64,000 nucleotides of DNA from an uncultured Clostridium sp. (lineage in GTDB: Bacteria > Bacillota > Clostridia > TANB77 > CAG-508), in the NCBI GenBank assembly GCA_947073285.1, contig CAMTJT010000002.1, forward strand, positions 1 to 64,000, in the 5' to 3' direction. The first letter of the stretch is position 1. Each line of letters starts with the position of its first letter. This document shows positions 20,360-28,700 of the stretch, piece after piece. The position numbers were made by a program, and so were the translations under genes. The notes beneath the pieces are model-generated. The model ran no database searches. It saw only the letters and a program-made list of their open reading frames with translations, and was not told the origin of the DNA.

Positions 20360-20680
20360 ATGAACAAGCAAAAAATAAAAATAGCACTTATGAAAATGGG
20401 TTATAATTCAGTTCACTTAGGAACTATTTATATAGCAGAGGCTATTAATATACTTGTTAATTCAAATATAAATGATGTAGAAATTAATTTAGAAAAAGAT
20501 GTTTATATAGAATTAGCAAAAAAATATAATAGAAATATTAAAACTATAAAATCTAATATGATAAAGGCTACCAATAGAATAAATGACCAAAACGTTTATA
20601 ATACAAACATTAAACTAACGCCCAAAGTAGCAATAACATTGATATTAGATGAATTAAATAGTAACGAAAAGATATCGTAA
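20360..20680 (+). CDS. Stand-alone Spo0A C-terminal-like DNA-binding protein
   Basis: The protein has 106 residues from ATG 20360, chosen for AAGGAG at 20345-20350. The sequence MGYNSVHLGTIYIAEAI and later LEKDVYIELAKKYNRNIKTI matches the pattern of the sporulation regulator Spo0A effector domain ([22 protein letters not shown] in B. subtilis). There is no receiver domain, so it cannot be controlled by phosphorelay in the usual way. It may bind Spo0A-type boxes as a competitor or serve the local surface genes. The final RAIRHAIE-type recognition segment is poorly conserved, so its DNA target could differ. Confidence 0.7.
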   Translation: MNKQKIKIALMKMGYNSVHLGTIYIAEAINILVNSNINDVEINLEKDVYIELAKKYNRNIKTIKSNMIKATNRINDQNVYNTNIKLTPKVAITLILDELNSNEKIS

Positions 20681-20710
20681 GAGCAAGTAACTTCTTACGA
20701 TATTCTTTAT
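20672..20710 (+). terminator. Terminator overlapping the stop of the Spo0A_C-like gene
   Basis: ATATCGTAAGA (20672-20682) pairs exactly with TCTTACGATAT (20693-20703), followed by TCTTTAT. The left arm covers the last codons and stop. Confidence 0.65.
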
Positions 20711-20771
20711 GAAAATTTATACTTATCAAATTTAACTTTACAAGTAAAAAAATACAAATAAAGAATAAAAA

Positions 20772-20813
20772 AATCAACATAACAACAAAATAATCATTTT
20801 ATGGATTCACATA
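20772..20813 (+). repeat. Shared intergenic block, copy 1
   Basis: A block of about 42 bases starting AATCAACATAACAACAAAA and ending ATGGATTCACATA recurs with few changes at 23414-23455, upstream of surface module 2. Here it lies upstream of the second sigma gene. It is either a common regulatory site or a scar of the duplication. Confidence 0.65.
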
Positions 20814-20840
20814 AAAATTTTTATAAAAATACAAAAACAT

Positions 20841-20879
20841 TTGTAACAAAATAATTTCTTTTAAACTCTTATGTTACAA
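20841..20879 (+). promoter_or_regulatory. Inverted repeat upstream of sigma gene 2
   Basis: TTGTAACA (20841-20848) and TGTTACAA (20872-20879) have the same 23-base spacing and distance to the start as in copy 1, while bases between and before them have changed at a few positions. Conservation of the arms supports function. Confidence 0.5.
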
Positions 20880-21515
20880 TAGAAGATAAAAAAAGAGGGA
20901 GGAAAGTGTAAAGTGCAAAATATTGAAAAAATATATGATGAATATTCACAGCAAGTATATAAATACTTATTTTGTTTAACAAGAAATGAGCATATAGCAG
21001 AAGAACTAACACAAGAAACATTTTACATAGCAACCATAAATTTAGAAAAATTTCGTGGAGATTGTAAAGTATATGTTTGGCTATGTCAAATAGCAAAACA
21101 CTTATATTATAAAGAATTAAAAAAACATAAGAATATAGTACAAGTTCCTCTAGAAACATTGAGAAACCAACAAAGTAGGCAAGAAAGCTTAGTAGAAAAT
21201 GACACCATTTATAAGTTAGATATCTATCAAAAAATAGAAAAATTAGATGAAAGAACAAAAGAAATTATGTACCTAAGATTAATAGGAGATTTAAGTTTTA
21301 AACAAATAGGAGAACTACTGCAAATAAGCGAAAATCTAGCAAGAGTAACCTTTTATCGAGGAAAATTAAAAATAAAGGAGAGTGGTTATTATGAAGAGAA
21401 ATGAAGAATGTAAAATTATAAGAGATTTACTACCAAGCTGTGTAGATAAAGTAACAGATGAAGTAACAAATAAGTTTATTCAAAACCATATACAAGATTG
21501 TGAAGAATGTAAAAA
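20855..21515 (+). repeat. Recent segmental duplication of 18383-19043
   Basis: By eye the 661 bases covering the promoter-proximal region, the whole sigma gene and the first part of the anti-sigma gene match 18383-19043 without a difference (offset 2472). Divergence starts abruptly inside the anti-sigma gene. This is a recent duplication or gene conversion limited to the sigma end. Confidence 0.85.
20913..21404 (+). CDS. ECF-type RNA polymerase sigma factor, copy 2
   Basis: The 163-residue product is identical to that of 18441-18932, with the same GTG start, GGGAGG ribosome binding site and 14-base overlap with the following anti-sigma gene. Because the sigma proteins cannot be told apart, either anti-sigma should be able to hold either copy. 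Dosage and feedback of the two loci would then be shared (inference). Confidence 0.9.
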   Translation: MQNIEKIYDEYSQQVYKYLFCLTRNEHIAEELTQETFYIATINLEKFRGDCKVYVWLCQIAKHLYYKELKKHKNIVQVPLETLRNQQSRQESLVENDTIYKLDIYQKIEKLDERTKEIMYLRLIGDLSFKQIGELLQISENLARVTFYRGKLKIKESGYYEEK

Positions 21516-22155
21516 AATACTAGAGGATATGGGAGAAGAAGTAATTTTAGATAAAGTAAAAGAAAAACAAAAATTGGACTATTTGAAAAAAGTAAGAATA
21601 AAACAAGGAATAAAAATAGCTTTAGTAACAATAATGTTATTAGTTATGATTGGATTAGCAGTTCTATTTTGTAAGTTTATGGTAAAAGGCTATTTAATAA
21701 CAGATGAAGAGGGAAATGTGCAATATGTAAAAAGCTTTATTTCATGGGTAGGCTTAGAATTGACAGGGAACGATATATTTATTGTAGATAAAGCTTACAA
21801 AAATTGGAAACCACAAAGAACACATATTTCTTATACTGTTATAATAAGCAAAGGACATGATGGAACAGTGTTAACACAAATATTTAGTTTTGATGAAGAA
21901 AAAGATATTTGCCTTGGAATGAGGGCAATTTATGAAAGTCCCAATACAGAAAAAGTGAAAAATAAATATGAAGAATTACTGGAAAATGAGAAGCTAGTTC
22001 AAGAATACCCTCCAAATTGGTATAATATATTAGACGTAGAATTAAGAGATGGAAAAGTATTTTATAGTTATAATTTTAATGGTATGCCAGCAGAAAAAGC
22101 AAGAGTACTAATTGAAGCATATCGAAATGGTGGAAATAAGATAATAGAGATTTGA
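21391..22155 (+). CDS. Membrane anti-sigma factor with zinc-finger domain, copy 2
   Basis: The protein has 254 residues from ATG 21391, with the same zinc-finger HIQDCEEC and a transmembrane helix (IALVTIMLLVMIGLAVLFC). The outer domain keeps the general layout of copy 1 (a short Asp/Glu-Gly turn, KSF, a Trp-Lys pair, an HVQIF/TQIF strand) but differs at most positions and carries insertions such as GLELTGNDIFIV. The N-terminal 80 or so residues are almost unchanged. This mosaic indicates either selection for a different extracellular signal or homogenisation of the sigma-binding half. Confidence 0.85.
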   Translation: MKRNEECKIIRDLLPSCVDKVTDEVTNKFIQNHIQDCEECKKILEDMGEEVILDKVKEKQKLDYLKKVRIKQGIKIALVTIMLLVMIGLAVLFCKFMVKGYLITDEEGNVQYVKSFISWVGLELTGNDIFIVDKAYKNWKPQRTHISYTVIISKGHDGTVLTQIFSFDEEKDICLGMRAIYESPNTEKVKNKYEELLENEKLVQEYPPNWYNILDVELRDGKVFYSYNFNGMPAEKARVLIEAYRNGGNKIIEI

Positions 22156-22161
22156 CAATAA

Positions 22162-22196
22162 TGTCGCAGAGGGACTTATCCTTCTACGACATTTTT
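22162..22196 (+). terminator. Terminator after anti-sigma gene 2
   Basis: TGTCGCAGAGGG pairs with CCTTCTACGACA around ACTTAT, then TTTTT. It is closely related to the hairpin at 18192-18228. Confidence 0.75.
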
Positions 22197-22202
22197 AGTA
22201 TA

Positions 22203-23123
22203 TTATTTAGCTTTTAAAATTTCTTCTTTAGTTAATCCAGTAATTTCTATAATTTCTTCTAATGGTATGTTTTTCTTTAACATTTTTTTAGCAATTTCTA
22301 AACTATTTTCTTTCCTTCCCTCAGTTTTTCCTTCAGCTTTTCCTTCAGCTTTTCCTTCAGCAATACCTTCTCTTTTAGATTCATACATTAATTGCTCGTG
22401 ATCCATCCTAGCTAATTCTTCACGTAAAGAAAGCCACCATAAGACATCATCTTTACTCATTTGGTCAAGTTCTTCTTTAGCTACTTTAATATCTTTATTT
22501 TCCTCCATAATTTTGGCTACCTCCGTATTTTCAGGGTTATCCAAAAACATTAACCATTGTAATACTTCATCATCTTTGTTATTTTGATATTCTTTAATTG
22601 CTTTTGGCAATTCTAGTATATCAAACTGTAAGTAGGGAGTCAATATTTTACTGTGATATTCTTCTTCTCTAATCTGCCATATTGTATGAGATTTTGCAAT
22701 TTCTTTAAATTCATTAATAGTGTCATTAACAATAATAATACAAATTGTCTTTCTCAAGTTTTTATAGGATTCGCCTTTTTTCAAACTAGAAGCATAAATT
22801 TTAGACCAGTAGTATAGAAACCTTTCAAATAGTTTATCATGAGTAGTTAATTGCATTTCAATATTACATTCAACATTACCATTAATAGTAGCTCTAATAT
22901 CAAGTCTTCCAGTTTTGTTTTCTAATTTGTCATCGACAAGCTCCTGATTTTTATCTAATTCTAAATTGTCAATTTTAAATTTTAGAATGTCTTCTAAAAA
23001 AGCTTTTGTAATTCTTTCTTTGCCTTTACCAAATAATGCTTTAAAAACAACATCACTAGTAGGAGATAAAATTCGTTTATCTCTAGGAAAATTTTCTTTT
23101 GTAAAAGGTAAATTTTGTGACAT
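22203..23123 (-). CDS. Rpn/PD-(D/E)XK family nuclease (transposase-like)
   Basis: The 306-residue protein starts with DKRILSPTSDVVFKALFGKG, the conserved opening of the Rpn (recombination-promoting nuclease)/PDDEXK_2 family. GRLDIRATINGNVECNIEMQ provides the D...ExQ catalytic residues of the restriction-endonuclease fold. A run of GKAEG units near residues 255-275 and a C-terminal helical motif (IPLEEIIEITGLTKEEI) are typical of the family and may mediate oligomers. These genes are mobile-like and often associated with genome rearrangement. It sits at the junction between the duplicated sigma pair and surface module 2, which makes a role in the local duplications possible but unproven. Confidence 0.85.
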   Translation of the reverse strand: MSQNLPFTKENFPRDKRILSPTSDVVFKALFGKGKERITKAFLEDILKFKIDNLELDKNQELVDDKLENKTGRLDIRATINGNVECNIEMQLTTHDKLFERFLYYWSKIYASSLKKGESYKNLRKTICIIIVNDTINEFKEIAKSHTIWQIREEEYHSKILTPYLQFDILELPKAIKEYQNNKDDEVLQWLMFLDNPENTEVAKIMEENKDIKVAKEELDQMSKDDVLWWLSLREELARMDHEQLMYESKREGIAEGKAEGKAEGKTEGRKENSLEIAKKMLKKNIPLEEIIEITGLTKEEILKAK

Positions 23124-23413
23124 AATCTAATGCCTTTCTTTGCAATATTTTATACTTTCAGCTAAAGGCAAAAAAGACAGAATTAATAAAAGGAACATAT
23201 TAAGGTCTTATTTAACATCTTACATTTTAGTTTGAACTAATAAGAAATAAATTCAAAGAACTAAATTATAGAATAAAAGGATATTTAGAGAGAAATATGC
23301 CTTACGGCTAGAAATATAATAGCTGATTATATTGTACTATTGTAAAATATGCAAGAAAAATCGTATGACAAAATTCGACTTTCTTAATCAAAATGCTACC
23401 CCAAAAACCTTAA

Positions 23414-23455
23414 AATCAACATAACAACAAAACAATTATTTTATGGATTCACATA
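23414..23455 (+). repeat. Shared intergenic block, copy 2
   Basis: This is the second copy of the block described at 20772-20813. It sits just before the promoter of surface module 2 in a 418-base intergenic stretch that otherwise shows only AT-rich sequence. Confidence 0.65.
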
Positions 23456-23480
23456 ATCACAAAAAAATAATGGAAAATCC

Positions 23481-23509
23481 TTGAAAAAATGGTAAAAGTG
23501 TCGTATAAT
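23481..23509 (+). promoter_or_regulatory. Sigma-A-type promoter of surface module 2
   Basis: TTGAAA (23481-23486) and TATAAT (23504-23509) are 17 bases apart, 32 bases before the start codon. Confidence 0.65.
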
Positions 23510-23541
23510 GGTAGATATGAGTTTTAATTTAGGAGGAAACC

Positions 23542-25794
23542 ATGCTAAAAAATAAAAAAGTAATGGCAATACTAATGATAACCATCCTAATAGGAACGAA
23601 CCTTATAGTCTTAGGGAACAAGGCAGTAGCAGTTAATTTGTTAGAAAAAAATAGTCAAACAAATAATGTTAATGAGCCAGTAATTAAAATAAAAGAACCA
23701 GCTTCAACTCAAACACAAAAACAAACAGCTGAACAAAACGAAGAACAAGGTGAAATATCACAAACAACCGAAGCGCAAAATGAAGTATCTCAAATAAGCG
23801 AAGCACAAACAAAACAAGAGGAATCCTTACAAATAAGCTTAGATATGCAAAACCAAACAGTTATTAGAGAAGGTCAAATAATACGATTAACAGCAACCAT
23901 CAAAAATACAAGTGATACAGAAGTACAAAACGCAAAATTAAAAATAATAGCACCAGAAGGAACAAAGCATACAGAGCTATCCAAAGGAACACTTGAATAT
24001 ACACAAAGTAATAATAAAGAAAAAATAGTATCTCTAGGAAATATAAAACAAGGTGAAACAATCACAAAAGACTATGAACTAAAAATAGAAAAGCAAAATA
24101 CGAATGTGGCAGAAAAAGAAATACAAAACACAGTAAGTATTTTAGCAGATAATATAGAAGAAATAAAATCAAAAAATTATGACATAAAAGTATTACAAGG
24201 AGAGCTACAACTAGTTAATATTCCAACTGTTAGTGAAGATGAAATCCTAAAACAAGGAAAAAACTTCACCTATAAAATGAAAATAGAAAATATTTCAAAT
24301 GATAAAAATTTAAACAATGTAACTGTAAAAATGCAACTTCCAAAAGGAATTAAAATAAAAGATGTGTACTATGGAAATGATAACGCATTGCAAGAAAAGA
24401 TAAGAGAAAATGTTGCAATCAGCGAAAATACCATAACAGCCAACATTGGAAAATTAGATAGTTTGTACGCATATATGAATAATAATCAACAAAATAGCAG
24501 TAATGGTCCACAAATTGTAAAACTACGTACAAACGCATATATAGCAGTAGAATGCACTGTAGAAGAGTACACAGGAGCTTTAACTGCTATTGCTACAGCA
24601 AAAGCAGATGGAATAGAAGAACATTACTCAAATGTAAGAATTCATACTGCTCAAACAGTCAACTTAAAAATCACACAAAAATCATTAGATAAGCAAAACG
24701 TAAAAGAAGGAAGTCAGTATAGTTACCATTTTGAAATTCAAAATATAGGAGAAACCACATCAGTAGAAAATAAAATGGAACTAGAACTTCCAGAAGGACT
24801 AAGCCATATAGAAACAACTTACACCTATCGTGGAAGTAAGATGACCAAAACAACAATAGAAAATGGCAAAGTAATCATCAATTTATATGAATTAAATCCA
24901 CAAGAAAAAGTAGAAATGCAAATCACAGTAAAAGCAAATAAACTGCCAAATAAAGAAGATAAACAAATCACAACAGTAGCTACTTTAGAGGCAAAAGGAT
25001 TTAGCAAAATAGAATCTAACAAAATAAGTATTATGGTTCAATATGATGAGAAAAACCATAACCAAAATAATAACAATAACAACAATAACGGTAATAACGA
25101 TAATAACCAAAATAACAATAATCAAAATCCATCTGGCACAGATCAAAACACAAAGCCAAACGAAACACAAAAATTCGACTTAAAACTAGATACATACATA
25201 ACCAAAATCACAAGAACAACACCAACAGCAGGAACAAATATCTTTCATTATAACAACTCAAAAATACAAAAAATAGAAATATTAAAGAAAAACGTAAATA
25301 AAAGTAGCATCATTGTAGAATACAAAATAGTAGTTACTAATGAAGGTACTATACCAGGGTATGCTAAAAAAATAGTAGACTACTTACCAAAAAATGCAAA
25401 ATTCATATCAGAAATGAACAGAGATTGGTATATATCTAATCAAGATAAAAATGTATATAATATAAGCTTAGCAAATACCCTTATAAATCCAGGAGAAAGC
25501 AAAGAAATAAGCCTAATATTAAGTTACAACATAACAGATAAAGACATAGGAAATACCATTAGCAACAAAGCCGAAATCTATGAAAGCTATAATGAAAAAG
25601 GTTTAAAAGATATTGACTCAATAGAAGGAAATCAAGTAGAAAAAGAAGACGATATGTCAAATGCAGATATCATTTTAGCAGTTGTAACAGGTAACTCAGT
25701 AGTTATATACACCGTAATTATATTTGTAGTAATTGTATTAATTGCATTTGGTGTATTTGAGATTAAGAGAAAAGTTTTAAATAATAGGAGGTAA
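23542..25794 (+). CDS. Secreted surface protein with DUF11-like domains; VVTG-type C-terminal anchor
   Basis: This 750-residue protein is the shorter paralog of the 7700-12856 product. The ATG follows AGGAGG. A signal peptide (about 1-30, KKVMAILMITILIGTNLIVL) leads into a Gln/Glu/Thr-rich region (about 40-95). Three DUF11-like repeats follow (about 95-215, 220-370, 375-500; each with PEG or PKG turns), then an Asn-rich linker (about 507-530). The C-terminal domain (FDLKLDTYITKI, VTNEGTIPGYAKKIVDYLP) closely matches the partner in module 1. The tail DMSNADIILAVVTG is followed by a hydrophobic helix and KRKVLNNRR. The stop is 3 bases before the next gene, whose ribosome binding site lies inside this coding sequence, so expression is tightly coupled. 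Confidence 0.85.
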   Translation: MLKNKKVMAILMITILIGTNLIVLGNKAVAVNLLEKNSQTNNVNEPVIKIKEPASTQTQKQTAEQNEEQGEISQTTEAQNEVSQISEAQTKQEESLQISLDMQNQTVIREGQIIRLTATIKNTSDTEVQNAKLKIIAPEGTKHTELSKGTLEYTQSNNKEKIVSLGNIKQGETITKDYELKIEKQNTNVAEKEIQNTVSILADNIEEIKSKNYDIKVLQGELQLVNIPTVSEDEILKQGKNFTYKMKIENISNDKNLNNVTVKMQLPKGIKIKDVYYGNDNALQEKIRENVAISENTITANIGKLDSLYAYMNNNQQNSSNGPQIVKLRTNAYIAVECTVEEYTGALTAIATAKADGIEEHYSNVRIHTAQTVNLKITQKSLDKQNVKEGSQYSYHFEIQNIGETTSVENKMELELPEGLSHIETTYTYRGSKMTKTTIENGKVIINLYELNPQEKVEMQITVKANKLPNKEDKQITTVATLEAKGFSKIESNKISIMVQYDEKNHNQNNNNNNNNGNNDNNQNNNNQNPSGTDQNTKPNETQKFDLKLDTYITKITRTTPTAGTNIFHYNNSKIQKIEILKKNVNKSSIIVEYKIVVTNEGTIPGYAKKIVDYLPKNAKFISEMNRDWYISNQDKNVYNISLANTLINPGESKEISLILSYNITDKDIGNTISNKAEIYESYNEKGLKDIDSIEGNQVEKEDDMSNADIILAVVTGNSVVIYTVIIFVVIVLIAFGVFEIKRKVLNNRR

Positions 25795-25797
25795 AAA

Positions 25798-28700
25798 ATG
25801 ATACCACAACAAAGAAAAAAGACAGTGCTAGCTGTAATCATACTAGCAATTGCATTTTTAGCAATCGTATCATCAAATTTTATTGTCTCCTTCATAGGAG
25901 ATGTATCACAAAATAGTGGTTTGAAACTAAATGATACATCAAAAGATAAAACATCAATTAATATAATTGGTGAAATGAGAAAAACACATACAGATGGTGA
26001 CTTTGAAGTAACACAGTTTACATCAACAGGGCTTGCCATGGCAGATGGCAAAGAACTATACTGTGTTAACCACGGAACACAATTTTATAGAGGAGAAACC
26101 TTAAGAATAGAAGATGCAAAATATTATGGTGACCTAGAAGGTGGAATTAAAATATGGCCAACCACTCATGCATATTGTACATTTGCACAAGATATGAATG
26201 TACTAGAAGCTAAAATTACCTATCCATTATTAGAATGTATAGGAAGACATTACAATTTACTAGATAGAAGCGGAGAATATCATCCAGATTTAGCATATAT
26301 CTTAACATACCCATCAATGGGAGAATGGGATGAACTAAAACAAAATGCAGTTTGGGCAACCGAATTTGCAAGAGCAAGAGGAAATGATAGTCCAATTAGT
26401 AGTGAAGGTATGGCACTATATGCAGAAGCATTAAACTTTGAAAGATTTTCAGAAAGAACAACTGCAGTAGAAGGAACTAACCAAGAAACACCAAGCATCA
26501 ATGCACAAGATAGAACCAATATGGAAACTATCAAAATCATGCCAAACTATAATGACAAAACCTACATCATAGGACCATTTTCAATAGACTATATCAATGG
26601 AATATACGAAAATGTAGCCTTTGGTGGAATATCAGATATGTATATGATTGGTTATAACGAAAAAGAAGAACAAATTAAAGAAAGAATAGAAATAGAAAGC
26701 TATATTGTAAATAATCAAGAATATAAAGTACAATACTTTGACCCAAATCAAGAAGAATATATAGATAGAAAAGAGCAAGTATATCCAAAAGGGCAATCAG
26801 CAGGAGAATATGAATTCTACTTAAAAATAGAAAATCCAAATGAAGGAATTGAAGAAGTAGAAAACATGGTAAGCAATGTAAAACTGCATATAGACTTTAA
26901 ATACTTAGGAGTAACAAAAGCTTATATTTGTGAAATGGATGCACATAAATACCAAGTACAAGGAATAGATAAACATACTATGCACTGTCATGGTCATAGT
27001 TGGGGAAATTGTAGTGGATGTTGCTATAACTGTACATGGTCAACATGGTTAAATGAAATAGATATTCAAGACCATATCAATGTATTAGATGCAGAAAGAA
27101 AGCTATTTGAAACATCACTTGAAGTTCCAAATAATGGAGATGACACCATTCATCTTTTGATGGAATTAGGAGGACATGTTTGGGAAGATGCTCTTTCAGG
27201 AAAAGAAAGTTTAGCAGATGGCTATAGCAATACAACAGGAGAAAATGCAGAAGGTATAGATAGACCACTTAAAAATGTAAAAGTAACACTATATGAATGT
27301 GAAAAAGGTGCAAAAATAGGAGAAGGCGAAATTGCAAAACTTCCAATTCCAAATGATGTATCAGAAGAAGAAATTATGCACTATGTAAACCCAACACTTA
27401 CAGACGAAAATGGAGACTACTTATTTAAAAACCTAAATCCATTAAAAAAATACTATGTAAGTTTTGAATATAATGGACAAGTATATTTACCAACAGAATA
27501 TTTAAATACACCAAATGGAAGATATGATTCTGTACAAGATATGGTAAATGCAGGGTTATATAATACAGACCTTTGGGAGATAAACTCAAAAGGAACAGAA
27601 ACATCAGAAGATAGACAAGACTATAACAAACAATTTGAAGAAATTGGTTCTTATCCAGAAAACTATAGAACATCAAACTCTTTAGAAGTAGTAGGTAGAT
27701 ATAATGCAACCTATACTCAAAAACAATTAATGGGTTATACTCTAGATGAATATGGACGTTATAACCAAACAGAAATGCAATTAATTGATGGTTTCTTATT
27801 TGATAGAGATGGAAATGAAACAGACGAATTCCAAGAAGGAGAAATCTCAACAAGAATAAGAAACTATATAGAAGAAAATCAAGAATTTCCAGATGAACAA
27901 GCAATGCTAGAAATCTATAGTGATATAGCAAGAAACGATATAGAAATGTGGAGAAAACTACAATTTATAGAAGATTGTAAAATACAATCATACACACAGC
28001 CGCAAGATGGAGATTTAGATTTGTACCCAGTATATGATGCTTTTGTATTTAGAAGCAAACAAACCAAAGAAGAACAAAATAAAAATTCAGCAGAAAGAAT
28101 AACCATTGCAAATACTACTTACGAACCAATCTATCCAGGTCAATACTATGTAAATCAAGGGCTATGGTTAAGACAACAAAATGACTTATCACTAAGAAAA
28201 GACGTATATCGTGCAGCAACTAAAATCAATGGAAAAACAGAAGTATATCAATATAATGATCGTACACCAGATGGAGAAATACCAGATGATGACCATTGGC
28301 AAATTCACCTAAGAATGCAAGACTATGACAATTACTACGGTGGTAACTATAATAGAGAACTATATCATTCAGATTATACCTATAAAGGTGAAAATGGAGG
28401 AAGTCCATTAGAAGTATATGTAACATATCAAATTACAGTAAGAAACATATCACAAGGAATCTTAAATGAAGTAACAGAAGTAGTAGACTACTATGACCAA
28501 GACTTCATCTATATGCCAAACCTATCATGGGTAATGTATAGAGATAATCCAGAAGATAGAAAACAAGTATCTATACCAAAAAATTCTTACTATAACATGA
28601 TACATAACTTAGACTTAAATCAAATTGATTATGCAAGACCAGTAGATAGTAGTCCAGATAATAGTAATACAGAAATTGGAGAAAGCATCTATGAAGAAGC

